A DNA stretch of 64,000 nucleotides from NCBI GenBank assembly GCA_050943135.1, contig JBMNOP010000002.1, forward strand, positions 62,001 through 126,000, given 5' to 3'. The notes beneath the pieces are model-generated. The model did not search any database and was not told the origin of the DNA. It saw only the letters and a list, made by a program, of their open reading frames with translations. Positions 25,658 to 34,987 of the stretch are shown in pieces; position 1 is the stretch's first letter, and every line of letters starts with the position of its first letter. This DNA comes from RUG695 sp050943135 (GTDB lineage: Bacteria > Planctomycetota > Planctomycetia > Pirellulales > Thermoguttaceae). A program made the position numbers and the translations under genes.

Positions 25658-27076
25658 GTGTACGATCCGAAATCTTCCAAAGCGGAAGAATTTATTTCCC
25701 ATGAAGAGATTCTTGCGTCGATCGATTATGCCGAAAAGCAAAAAAACAACCGAGAACTGATCGAATCCATCCTGGAAAGGGCGAAGGACTGCAAAGGAGT
25801 CCCGCACCGTGACGCCCTGCTTCTTGTCGAGTGCGAAATCCCCGAACTCAACGAGAAGATTCTCGAGTTGGCGCATGAGATCAAGGAGCGCTTTTACGGG
25901 AACCGCATTGTGATGTTCGCGCCACTTTATCTCTCGAATTACTGTGTGAACGGTTGCGTTTACTGCCCTTATCATCTCAAGAACAAACATATCCGTCGTC
26001 GTAAGTTGACTCAGGATGAGATCCGGGCCGAAGTGATTGCCCTGCAAGACATGGGGCATAAACGCCTGGCCATCGAAGCGGGCGAACATCCAACCATGAA
26101 CCCGATTGAGTACATCCTCGAAAGTATCAAAACAATATACTCTGTCAAGCATAAGAATGGCGCTATCCGACGAGTCAATGTGAATATTGCCGCAACCACG
26201 GTTGAAAATTACCGCAAACTCAAGGAAGCCGGAATTGGGACCTACATTCTTTTCCAAGAGACCTATCACAAAGAGCGCTACGAACAGCTCCACCCCTCTG
26301 GCCCGAAACATCATTACGCCTATCATACCGAAGCGATGGACCGGGCCATGGACGGCGGGATCGACGATGTCGGCTGCGGTGTCCTTTTTGGACTCTCCGA
26401 TTATCGCTACGACTTCGTTGGCATTCTGATGCATGCCGAGCATTTGGAAGCCGCCAAGGGAGTCGGTCCCCATACGATCAGTGTCCCGCGTATCCGGAAT
26501 GCCGATGACATCGAGGCTTCCAACTTCGAAAACGGGATTACCGATGACCAATTTGAAAAGATTGTCGCCGTGCTCCGCATTGCGGTTCCCTATACCGGAC
26601 TGATCATCTCAACACGCGAATCAAAAACCGCGCGAGAGCGCGTACTCAAGGTCGGGGTTTCCCAGATCAGCGGCGGATCCCGAACAAGCGTTGGCGGATA
26701 CGTTGAGCCCGAACCGGAAGACGAAAATTCGACACAGTTCGATGTTGTCGACACGCGAACGCTCGACCAGGTTATCAAATGGTTACTGGAACTTGGCTAT
26801 ATTCCGAGTTTCTGCACTGCTTGCTACAGAGAGGGACGGACGGGAGACCGATTCATGTCCCTCGTTAAGACTGGACAAATCGCCAACTGCTGCCAACCGA
26901 ACGCACTGATGACGCTCCAAGAATATCTCGAAGATTACGCCTCATCTGAAACGAAAAGAATCGGTAAACAACGCACATCTGATGAACTGGCTCGTTTACC
27001 GAATGAAAAGATCCGAAACCTGGCATCCCAGCGTCTTGAAAAGATTTTGGGCGGTGAACGGGATTTCCGCTTTTGA
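25658..27076 (+). CDS. hydG: [FeFe] hydrogenase H-cluster maturase HydG
   Basis: HydG is a radical-SAM tyrosine lyase that makes the CO and CN ligands of the hydrogenase H-cluster. The 472-residue product starts at GTG. The radical-SAM motif is CX3CX2C (Cys 96, 100 and 103 in NYCVNGCVYCPYH). The C-terminal domain has the second iron-sulfur site as CTACYREGRTGDRFM followed by CCQPNALMTLQEYLEDY. These cysteine pairs separate HydG from ThiH, which lacks them. Internal landmarks include EAGEHPTMNPIEYI and SGGSRTSVGGY. The other maturases (hydE, hydF) and the hydrogenase itself are not in this window. It implies anaerobic hydrogen production or uptake. Confidence 0.95.
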   Translation: MYDPKSSKAEEFISHEEILASIDYAEKQKNNRELIESILERAKDCKGVPHRDALLLVECEIPELNEKILELAHEIKERFYGNRIVMFAPLYLSNYCVNGCVYCPYHLKNKHIRRRKLTQDEIRAEVIALQDMGHKRLAIEAGEHPTMNPIEYILESIKTIYSVKHKNGAIRRVNVNIAATTVENYRKLKEAGIGTYILFQETYHKERYEQLHPSGPKHHYAYHTEAMDRAMDGGIDDVGCGVLFGLSDYRYDFVGILMHAEHLEAAKGVGPHTISVPRIRNADDIEASNFENGITDDQFEKIVAVLRIAVPYTGLIISTRESKTARERVLKVGVSQISGGSRTSVGGYVEPEPEDENSTQFDVVDTRTLDQVIKWLLELGYIPSFCTACYREGRTGDRFMSLVKTGQIANCCQPNALMTLQEYLEDYASSETKRIGKQRTSDELARLPNEKIRNLASQRLEKILGGERDFRF

Positions 27077-27101
27077 TTCCTTTCCGAGCAAGCCGAGTAC
27101 G

Positions 27102-28238
27102 CTATTCCGTGAGAAAACGAATCGTTTCGTCGACGGTCCGGTTCCAGTCGAACATTCCGGCACGGTTGCTGTTTAGCTTGCCGCGCTCTTCCGTTCGTTC
27201 AAAACAACGCTCCGCTTCGATGATTTTACCGGCAAGATCCCCTTCGATATAGGGATTAAAGTAGATGGGAGCCTCTCCGCCAATTTCGGGCATTGGGGGA
27301 AAATCGGAACAGAAGATCGGTTTTCCGGTCGCCATCATTTCTAAGAGGATATTCGGGCAGCATTCACAGGATGAGGCGAAAACCAGGGCCCTTGCCCCAG
27401 CATAGTAGGCCGGGAGCTCATCATAAGAGACGGGTCCCGTAATAATCACGTTCTTTTCCAGGCCCAAATCCGAAATGGTCTTTCGCACTTGTTCGGTATA
27501 TCCCGGCTGGAGAAAACCTGTCAGGACGAGCGGATAAGGAAAATATTCTTTCACAAGCATACCCCATTCCCTCACAAGTTCGACTTGAGCCTTGTAGTGG
27601 TTGAATATCGAAACGTAGAGATAAAATTTTCCTCGCTCGACACCAAACCGAGAAAAATCAAATTCCCGATCGGAAGAATGAAAAAAATGTTCGTCGACCC
27701 CGTGAGGGATCACTCGTCCTTTTTCACTGATCCCCGACACCAACCGCGCCACGACACAACGTGAATAATCAGAAACGAAGATGACTTTGTCGCACCGTCT
27801 TACCGCGTAAAGAGCAATTCGGCGCAGAAACGAGAGTTTCAAACGGGCCGAAGAAAAGAGCGGAAAACGTGCCCGCTCCCTACGATCGAAGGGAAGCATA
27901 TTCCGAATAACAGTCGCCGAGACCGTTGGTTTTGTAACTTTAACAAACGTTCCCCCGCCGGCGGCATAGTAGACGTCGACGTTCCATTTTCGAAGGAGGG
28001 ACGAGAGCACAAATCGTTCCCAGAAAAGACGCCAAAGGGGATTTGCCTGTCTTTTGCCGCAATCGTAAAATCGAATATCGGCTTTTCCCCGACTCGCCTC
28101 CTCGAATTGGGATCGGTTATAGGGGCCAACCAGAACGATATATTCGTTGGCGTCGTCGAGATGAGCAAGAAAATTCCGAATATAGGTTTTTCCCCCACCC
28201 AACCGAGCCGAAAGAGCATTGATTACGATTTTTGCCAT
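27102..28238 (-). CDS. Glycosyltransferase family 4 (group 1)
   Basis: The 378-residue protein has the two-Rossmann GT-B layout. The N-terminal half begins with IVINALSARLGGGKTYIRNF, the glycine-rich acceptor-side loop. The C-terminal half carries a donor-binding motif (ALVFASSCECCPNILLEMMA, then GKPIFCSD), where the Glu before NILLE corresponds to the E-x7-E signature. It should transfer an activated sugar to an envelope or exopolysaccharide acceptor. GGAAGGG precedes the ATG. It converges on hydG with 25 bases between the stop codons. No other glycan genes adjoin it, so the acceptor is unknown. Confidence 0.85.
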   Translation of the reverse strand: MAKIVINALSARLGGGKTYIRNFLAHLDDANEYIVLVGPYNRSQFEEASRGKADIRFYDCGKRQANPLWRLFWERFVLSSLLRKWNVDVYYAAGGGTFVKVTKPTVSATVIRNMLPFDRRERARFPLFSSARLKLSFLRRIALYAVRRCDKVIFVSDYSRCVVARLVSGISEKGRVIPHGVDEHFFHSSDREFDFSRFGVERGKFYLYVSIFNHYKAQVELVREWGMLVKEYFPYPLVLTGFLQPGYTEQVRKTISDLGLEKNVIITGPVSYDELPAYYAGARALVFASSCECCPNILLEMMATGKPIFCSDFPPMPEIGGEAPIYFNPYIEGDLAGKIIEAERCFERTEERGKLNSNRAGMFDWNRTVDETIRFLTE

Positions 28239-28360
28239 CGGGAACCCTTCCGTCGCCTATTGGCTGTTCCTTCAGTTACGTTTTACGGGATATCCGAGTT
28301 ATCAGGAGACGCCGACAGGAAACCGCATATTCGTTTCCCCAAAGTTTCGGAAAGGGATCG

Positions 28361-28392
28361 AAAAAGAACGCAGATCGAAAGGTCTGCGTTCT
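28361..28392 (-). terminator. Intrinsic terminator of the porin gene
   Basis: On the minus strand a 10-bp perfect stem (AGAACGCAGA/TCTGCGTTCT) is followed by TTTTTC, 16 bases after the porin stop codon. Confidence 0.85.
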
Positions 28393-28407
28393 GAAATCCG
28401 ATGCTGC

Positions 28408-30309
28408 TTAGAACTCGACCAACAGATCACCTCCGACGGTCCACATGCTGTTCTCGGTAAAGCCATCGAAGATGCCCTTGGCATAATCTCCGGAACCGTC
28501 AAGACTGACCATCTTTGCATCCGAATAATCGTAACGGACTTCCGGTCGGAGTGTCACATTGTTGCAAACGCGCCAATTCAGGCCGAGCGAGAAGTCGTAG
28601 AGGTTATCCCCCTCCCACTTGTAGCCGAGCAACTCGTTGACCGCATAATCATTGATGGTCCGGGTATAGTTTCTGTCCTTAAACCATTCGAAGCGAAAAC
28701 CCAAAGTCATATTCGGTGTGATGTCACGATAGATGTAATTTACCACCGAGTACCAGTTTCCCGAGTCAAGCATTACCTTCCCCTCGGAATCCATGACCAT
28801 TGCGCCGTCTTTGGCAGAACCGAAGTCATGTTCGAGGACCCATGTCCAGGCACCGAAAAAACGCCGCTGGTAAACCAAGCTGTAAGCCGTCTGCTTCTCG
28901 GTTTCATAGCGAAGGAAATTCCCAGACTCGCTTTCGAAAATGTTGTCAACGATCGCATCTCCGGAATGGAGGAAGAACGAGAGCGAACTGCACGGATTCA
29001 GTTGCAAAACCATTCCGCCGATCACGTCAAGACTCCCCTTATTTTCGGCCCAGGTATCCCAACCTTGCGAAAAACCGCCTTGTACCGAGAGTCCCGGTAG
29101 TAATTTCAGGTCGCCCAAGAGGCCTGTCAGCGTATGGGGCATCCCGTAGGAGAAACTATAGGAATGGGTGTAAAAGAAGTTGTTCGCCGCCTGAACCGAC
29201 TCATGGCCCATTGGAGCATAGAAATGCCCGAGCTTGATATCGAAACCCGACAGCCAGGGAGCGTAGATCTCCGCGAATGCCTGGGGCATGGCCAATCCGT
29301 AGTTTTTGTAACCCCCTTCATTGTTTTTGGACCAATGAGGTTGGGCGTTGGCGATTCGCGAGGCATGTCCCCCGTTAAAACCGTCGGTATCCGATTCCAA
29401 CCCCAGTGAACTTGCAATGATGTAGTCGGTGCCATAAAGAAGATCCACCTGCGCTCCGATGCTCCACATTCCGCAGCGGTTGACCTTCTTCCCGAACGAG
29501 AGATAAAGCTGATTCATGCCGAAATCGGAAGGAGAATCGTTTCGTCCCAAACCGTCAGTACCGAGCGCAGGGTGAATCGGCCAGTCATTTGTGTTGGTAC
29601 CTCCGGCAGAAACCCCGCCGTTGACAAACAAGGCTCCGGCACTCAACAGCTCTTGATCGCATTCGTTCCATCGGGAATAAAAACGGACGTTTTCAAAAGG
29701 GCCGAGATAGCCCACATCATCGATGCGGCCACACATGCCGGTAACGCCGCCCGCCGGCCCTATAAAAGGGTTGCCGTACCCGTCCTGTCCATAGGCCTCG
29801 ATGGGAATATCACGGCGAAGCGAAGGGCCGTAGTGACCGTATCTGGCGTAATTGCCGGTTTGTGGGTTATTGGGAAGTCCCTTGGTTGTGGGAAGTTTGT
29901 TCTTCGAATCCTCGGCGGAAACCGGCCCGTCGTTTTGGGGATCGGGAACCCCTTGAACCGAACGAGGAACGGGGACTTCGGGAAGAGGGATGGAGTTCTC
30001 GACGTTGGGAGAAGTCGCCGGTTCGGGAATATTTCCGACATCGCTCGGAAGGGGGAGATTATCGACTTCCTTGACTCGGTCGAAAAAGTCTCCACTCATC
30101 TCCGACTCAAGGACATTAACGTTTTGATTCAAAAACTCGTCGACATCGAGACTTCCGGTCGGAACGAGCGAGCTGTTCCCCTGTTGAACGGGAGGACTTG
30201 CCGGTGCAGCCGGAGACTGCGCCCAAAGAGCAGATAACCCCAACACAGGGGAAGCCGAGAGGGCTAATGTTAGCGCCGTGAAAAACGACAAGTTATTCTT
30301 ACTCTTCAT
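28408..30309 (-). CDS. Outer-membrane beta-barrel porin (BBP2-like)
   Basis: The start ATG at 30309 follows AGAGGATTGTT and gives 633 residues. A signal peptide (LSFFTALTLALSASPVLG...) is followed by a low-complexity proline- and asparagine-rich linker to ~170. The rest alternates short polar and aromatic strands and ends in a terminal hydrophobic residue (LLVEF), as outer-membrane barrels do. Landmarks of the planctomycete BBP2 family are AEIYAPWLSGFDIKLGHFYA with PMGHESVQAANNFFYTHSYS, and later LRPEVRYDYSDAKM. It probably forms a diffusion channel in the outer membrane. A hairpin in its 5' leader (CATTCG/CGAATG, ~30356-30376) may affect mRNA stability. It has its own terminator, so it is transcribed alone. 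Confidence 0.85.
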   Translation of the reverse strand: MKSKNNLSFFTALTLALSASPVLGLSALWAQSPAAPASPPVQQGNSSLVPTGSLDVDEFLNQNVNVLESEMSGDFFDRVKEVDNLPLPSDVGNIPEPATSPNVENSIPLPEVPVPRSVQGVPDPQNDGPVSAEDSKNKLPTTKGLPNNPQTGNYARYGHYGPSLRRDIPIEAYGQDGYGNPFIGPAGGVTGMCGRIDDVGYLGPFENVRFYSRWNECDQELLSAGALFVNGGVSAGGTNTNDWPIHPALGTDGLGRNDSPSDFGMNQLYLSFGKKVNRCGMWSIGAQVDLLYGTDYIIASSLGLESDTDGFNGGHASRIANAQPHWSKNNEGGYKNYGLAMPQAFAEIYAPWLSGFDIKLGHFYAPMGHESVQAANNFFYTHSYSFSYGMPHTLTGLLGDLKLLPGLSVQGGFSQGWDTWAENKGSLDVIGGMVLQLNPCSSLSFFLHSGDAIVDNIFESESGNFLRYETEKQTAYSLVYQRRFFGAWTWVLEHDFGSAKDGAMVMDSEGKVMLDSGNWYSVVNYIYRDITPNMTLGFRFEWFKDRNYTRTINDYAVNELLGYKWEGDNLYDFSLGLNWRVCNNVTLRPEVRYDYSDAKMVSLDGSGDYAKGIFDGFTENSMWTVGGDLLVEF

Positions 30310-30535
30310 AACAATCCTCTCACTCCATCTGTCCTCTCTGCCTCGAATACCCCCATTCGTTTTCAAAGCGAATGAGTGATCGGGGTTTAAAAAACATCAT
30401 CCTTTATTTCTTTTTTCGGCCGAAACCCGCCGGAACTTTCGGAATATTTGATACAGTGCCAAAAACCCGCAAAATCGTGCCGGACTGCCCATCTGTTCTA
30501 TATTCCTGCAACCACGTGTTTCGCCCTTCTTATCA

Positions 30536-30563
30536 TTGAAAATTACGGATAACGTTGTATAAT
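30536..30563 (+). promoter_or_regulatory. Promoter for the 1091-residue dockerin protein
   Basis: TTGAAA (30536-30541) and TATAAT (30558-30563) are 16 bases apart, with the ATG 95 bases downstream. In the gap 30310-30657 this box and the porin leader hairpin are the only signals I see. Confidence 0.65.
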
Positions 30564-30657
30564 AACGTTTGGATTGCCGAAAAGAAAGAGAGAATGTGGT
30601 ATTTTTGATAACGCGGTTTACAGAAGTCCGTAAAGTCAGTTGATAGGAAACACCGAC

Positions 30658-33600
30658 ATGGGTTTGATCCACTCATTTTTCCGTACAATCCGGCGCTCAG
30701 GCAACAAAAAATCCGGTTTACCCCTTCATCGAGGCCTCAAAATCGAGTCGCTCGAAGACCGTTCCCTTCTCTCGGCGGTTCCCGCGGCCTGGTCGCTTGC
30801 TTCTGTTGATGGTTTAATTGACGAGACAACGTCGCCGACCGTCATCCTGAACCTTACCACCACTCCCGACCGAGAAGTCGTCATCGGGATCGACGTGACC
30901 GCGAAAAACGGAAGTCCTCTGCATCCCGGGAAACTCACCATATATGATGCCCAGACCGAAACAGATGTGACCGATGACGTTCTCTACCTGAATATGGAAG
31001 GGAAATTTGAACAAGAAAGCCTCATTTACGCAAAATTGACTGGCGGAGAGTATCATATCACCATAACACCGGAAGACGGTACCACAGGTGAATTCACTGT
31101 CTCGGTCTTTTTTGCTGGCGACACCGATGGTTCCGGCAAGGTGGATGATACCGACTCGACCATGCTGGCAGCCCGTTTGTCGGCAATCCAAGTTCATAAT
31201 CGTGGTATTTACTCCCAGGCAACGATTAAGTTTTATCAGGCCCGCTACGGCATCGATATTACCCAGCCGGTCGACAAAATCTATGATGTTCTCCACGACA
31301 TTAACCTGGACGGTAAAATCGATTCCGGAGACGTCGACCTTCAAAACCTTAACAGGGGAATCACGGTAACCGCCGACCTTTCCATCCAAGATGTCCCGAC
31401 TCCCGAGATTTTCCCTGTTCCCTACACCATTGCGGATACACTCGATTCCGACGATCTGACAGCGGTAAACCTCGATATTCCGGCAAACATCACCGTCAAT
31501 TGCGAAGATTCAACGGTTGACTCATTCACCGTCAAAGATGAAACCTCTATGACCCCGTCGCTTTCCCTGAAGACAGATGATGGCACCGTCTACTCCACGG
31601 CGGAGGAGCAGATCGTCTATTGGGGAATCACCGGGGCAGAATACACGGCTTTCCTGACAGAACTTACCGACGCGACAAACATAACCGAAGGCGTTTGGAC
31701 ATTCCAAAACAAAACCAACCTCTTCGACCATTTGAAACAAGGGGATCTTCTTTCCACAACCTTTACCTTCACGGTGAAGTCGTTCGTCTACAACGGAACT
31801 TCATACAGAACCAACAAAGCTGGTACCGTCACCCTCAATGTGTTTGGAACCGGAAACGAACATGTCAATCCCGTAGGGCCTTCCTCCCATACGGCATCCT
31901 TTAACGTCGGAACGGGCGAGATCGTCTTTAATGGTTCCTCCCCCACACTCAATCTCCTTGACGGTGTCACCCATCCGCTTGGTTATGATATGACGGTCGG
32001 ACTTGTTTCCGTTACCCCCGCCGACCCCACCTACACCGTTTCGAATGATGCTGTTCAAACCTCGTCCGACGGATTTGTCGAAATCGTTCCCGAGATACTG
32101 GCCGAAGATTTTGCCGAACTCAAATTTGGTTCCACAACATTGGTCAACGCCAACTACCGCATTATCGATACCCACTCGGGAGTTCTCGATGGTGTGATTG
32201 CCCTAACCATTACCGGTGGTAATCACGCACCGACAGGCGTAACGTCCCACACCGCACTCTTCACGGTTTCGACCGGAACGGTTTTATTTGACGACGCCTA
32301 CGCTTCACTCAACGTGCTGGATCAAGCCACCGATCCGGACGGCCACGATCTGACAGCCGAAAAGACCGGTATGGTCCAACCTTCGGGTTATACCGTTTCC
32401 CCGCAGGCCGTAACGATTGGGGAAAACGGCGCCGTGACCATTGACACCGAACTATTGCAGTCCGACTTTGCGAATCTTCCGACCACCGACACGGCTGTCT
32501 TTACCGTCAATTTCATGGTCACCGATTCTCTGGGCGCCTCGGTGGACGGTGAAATAACAATCACGGTGATTGAGGGCTCGAAAGGACCGCAGGGAGTAAC
32601 GGATCATACCGCCACCGTCGATCTTCGAAATAACACTGTCACATACGACGACGGTCAATCCTCGCTAAACCTACTCGATGGTGTTACCGATGCCCAGGGA
32701 CTCAGCCTCACGGTTGCAATTACCGACATTGACGCGGGTGAGTATATACTTCCGACAGGAGCGATTACCCAAACAAACGGGGTGATCGGGATCGACATCG
32801 AAGATTTTCAGGAAACGTTCGAAGAATTGGCCCTCGGCGAAACAAGCGAGGTTCTTGTAACCTTCATGGTAACCAATAGTGTCGAAGACACCGTGATTGC
32901 CGAACTCTCGATTACCGTGATCGGCCGTAACAACAGATCTCCTTATGAAGAGAAAACGCTGACAGGCACATTTGACATCAATACCGGTGTGCTCAATTTC
33001 AGTTCTGGTGAAACCAGTCCCGACATTCTGTACGGTGTGATCGATCCCGAAGGGGAAGAAATGACAGGCCATCTTCTGGAAATCAAAAGTCCCGACGGAT
33101 ATTCTGTCAGTAGCGATGCAATCACTCTTGTGAAGTCCGATGATGGTACCCAGCGTCTGGTCATCAATGTCGAACTCTTGGCCGAAGATTTTGACCTGCT
33201 CCCCCTTAACGAGACAGCCACGATTGAAATTGAGATACTGATCACCGATGCCAACGGGGCAACCTTGGCCCGAACTGTTCCCCTCACGGTTACCGGTGCC
33301 TACCAACCCACTGCCGAAGATAAGGTCAATCTCTCACTGATCGCGACCGTAGAACCGACAAGCAGTGGAGTAACCACCCTGAAAACAGGAACGACAAACT
33401 TCGGGACATTCTCGTACCTCCCGGCTGATAATCTTCCGGCAACCGATTATGAGTCTGTTTCCCTGGCGGATAAATACTATCTTGAAGTCTGGGTCAATGA
33501 TACAAACTTCCTCGCCACAGGTGAACGAAAGTTTATTTCGAGCATTCAGGTTCAGCTAAACTACGATCGGGACAACGAATCGGTCATTGAAAGTGTAGAA

Positions 33601-33933
33601 ATCGAAGACATCTACGCCGGCAAATATGCTCTTGATCAATACCTTTACTACGATCATGGCGAGAGTTATCTCAAAGCGCTCCAGGTCGCATGGGTCTTCA
33701 CCGATGATATGAATTGGAATCTGCTCGAACCGATCACCAACGGTGAAAATGCCTACCTTCTGGCCCGATTCAAGGTAATGCTTTCTCAGCCTTTCAATGC
33801 GGGGATCAACACGACCGTTACGGGCGTGAGCGACGCGGATTCGCCGTTCGTAGACGGTTGGTATTACGTTCGGACCGGTGACAGTGCTCCGGTTGACGAC
33901 TCAAAATTCATCACGGTTAACGTGGAATACTGA
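30658..33933 (+). CDS. Secreted LEPR-XLL protein with dockerin and cadherin-like repeats
   Basis: Starting at ATG 30658 after GATAGGAAAC, the protein has 1091 residues. LKIESLEDRSLLSAV (~29-43) is the planctomycete LEPR-XLL motif. A dockerin follows at ~160-240: its first loop is DTDGSGKVDDTD and its second is DINLDGKIDSGD, separated by an insert of ~40 residues. Four tandem beta-sandwich repeats of ~115-120 residues occupy about 410-890; each begins with a THxATF-like strand and ends with LTxTVxG, like cadherin/VCBS repeats. The last 182 residues (33385-33930) form a module shared with the giant protein at 3226-6306. No enzyme signature is present. It is likely a structural or adhesive surface protein organised by calcium. 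Confidence 0.82.
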   Translation: MGLIHSFFRTIRRSGNKKSGLPLHRGLKIESLEDRSLLSAVPAAWSLASVDGLIDETTSPTVILNLTTTPDREVVIGIDVTAKNGSPLHPGKLTIYDAQTETDVTDDVLYLNMEGKFEQESLIYAKLTGGEYHITITPEDGTTGEFTVSVFFAGDTDGSGKVDDTDSTMLAARLSAIQVHNRGIYSQATIKFYQARYGIDITQPVDKIYDVLHDINLDGKIDSGDVDLQNLNRGITVTADLSIQDVPTPEIFPVPYTIADTLDSDDLTAVNLDIPANITVNCEDSTVDSFTVKDETSMTPSLSLKTDDGTVYSTAEEQIVYWGITGAEYTAFLTELTDATNITEGVWTFQNKTNLFDHLKQGDLLSTTFTFTVKSFVYNGTSYRTNKAGTVTLNVFGTGNEHVNPVGPSSHTASFNVGTGEIVFNGSSPTLNLLDGVTHPLGYDMTVGLVSVTPADPTYTVSNDAVQTSSDGFVEIVPEILAEDFAELKFGSTTLVNANYRIIDTHSGVLDGVIALTITGGNHAPTGVTSHTALFTVSTGTVLFDDAYASLNVLDQATDPDGHDLTAEKTGMVQPSGYTVSPQAVTIGENGAVTIDTELLQSDFANLPTTDTAVFTVNFMVTDSLGASVDGEITITVIEGSKGPQGVTDHTATVDLRNNTVTYDDGQSSLNLLDGVTDAQGLSLTVAITDIDAGEYILPTGAITQTNGVIGIDIEDFQETFEELALGETSEVLVTFMVTNSVEDTVIAELSITVIGRNNRSPYEEKTLTGTFDINTGVLNFSSGETSPDILYGVIDPEGEEMTGHLLEIKSPDGYSVSSDAITLVKSDDGTQRLVINVELLAEDFDLLPLNETATIEIEILITDANGATLARTVPLTVTGAYQPTAEDKVNLSLIATVEPTSSGVTTLKTGTTNFGTFSYLPADNLPATDYESVSLADKYYLEVWVNDTNFLATGERKFISSIQVQLNYDRDNESVIESVEIEDIYAGKYALDQYLYYDHGESYLKALQVAWVFTDDMNWNLLEPITNGENAYLLARFKVMLSQPFNAGINTTVTGVSDADSPFVDGWYYVRTGDSAPVDDSKFITVNVEY

Positions 33934-34039
33934 TTTTTTGTCCGTCATGCGGTTTTTTATTGAGGGACCGCGTTGATTTTATCGATTCGCCTCTGTTTCG
34001 TCAGACGCAATCGTACGCCATAGTAACAAAGGAGCAAGA

Positions 34040-34942
34040 ATGAGCAGTTCAAAAAAAGATTGGACTCATGCCCCGACCGGAGAAGAAAATATTCTGAAAT
34101 CGACCAGCTACACAAAGGCTTATATTGACCCCGTGTTCATGGAAAGTCCCGAGGCTCGCGGGATCCGCATTCTCGCGGAATACGAGAAACCGGAAGTTCT
34201 TCTCCGCAGAAACAGGGTGCTCTCGACAATCATCGTCTATGGGAGCGCGCGGACCCTTCCCCCCGACGTCGCCGAGAAAAACCTTCAGGAAGCGAAGAAA
34301 AATTTGGCGTCCCACCCACATTCCGCCAGACTGAGAAAAGAAGTCGAAGCTGCTCGGATACAGGTCGAAATGAGTGGGTACTACGATAAAGCCCGAAAGT
34401 TTGCCCAGATTGTCTCAAAGCGAAATCAGTTCTATGATTACGCGACCTCGAGAGAAAGGGAACCCAAGCGACGCAAAGAATTCCGCTACGTGATCTGCAC
34501 CGGCGGTGGCCCCGGGATCATGGAAGCGGCTAACCGTGGCGCCCATGATGTTGACGGAATATCGATCGGTCTGAATATTACGCTCCCCCACGAGCAAAAG
34601 CCGAACCCGTACATTACTCCCGACCTTTGTTTCCAATTTCACTACTTTGCGATGCGAAAACTCCATTTTCTTCTTCGCGCCGTTGCTGTGGTGGCCTTCC
34701 CGGGCGGATTCGGCACTCTGGACGAGATATTTACCGGACTGACGCTCTGCCAAACCGGTAAATCCCAACGTCTTCCGATCATACTCTTTGGCCGAGAATA
34801 TTGGGAAAAATGTCTCAACATGGAACACCTTGCCAAGACAGGAATGATTAGCGAAGAAGACTTGGACATCCTTTTTTATGCCAACACTCCCGAAGAGGCC
34901 GTTGAAATCATCACCGATTTTTATGGGCCGACTCCCAAGTGA
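34040..34942 (+). CDS. LOG-family (TIGR00730) nucleoside monophosphate hydrolase-like protein
   Basis: The 300-residue protein carries the LOG-family landmarks GGGPGIMEAANRGAHD and PGGFGTLDEIFTGLTLCQTG. Here PGGFGTxxE is the catalytic/nucleotide-binding motif once labelled lysine decarboxylase. Proteins of this family release cytokinin-like bases from nucleoside 5'-monophosphates or act in purine salvage. An extra ~60-residue helical region lies between the first strand (IIVYGSART) and the GGGPGIM motif. AAAGGAGCAAGA in front of the ATG is a near-ideal ribosome binding site. It stands alone, between the dockerin protein and the convergent ROK operon. Confidence 0.87.
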   Translation: MSSSKKDWTHAPTGEENILKSTSYTKAYIDPVFMESPEARGIRILAEYEKPEVLLRRNRVLSTIIVYGSARTLPPDVAEKNLQEAKKNLASHPHSARLRKEVEAARIQVEMSGYYDKARKFAQIVSKRNQFYDYATSREREPKRRKEFRYVICTGGGPGIMEAANRGAHDVDGISIGLNITLPHEQKPNPYITPDLCFQFHYFAMRKLHFLLRAVAVVAFPGGFGTLDEIFTGLTLCQTGKSQRLPIILFGREYWEKCLNMEHLAKTGMISEEDLDILFYANTPEEAVEIITDFYGPTPK

Positions 34943-34987
34943 TCGGAAATCTGAAAACTTCCTAAACATAGAGATGCCAAAGAAAGG

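Noticed and set aside
25538..26551. 337-codon minus-strand open frame opposite hydG
   Set aside because: It lies antisense to conserved HydG motifs and encodes no recognisable features.
28219..29100. 293-codon plus-strand frame opposite the porin gene
   Set aside because: Antisense to the conserved BBP2 region and running through the porin terminator.
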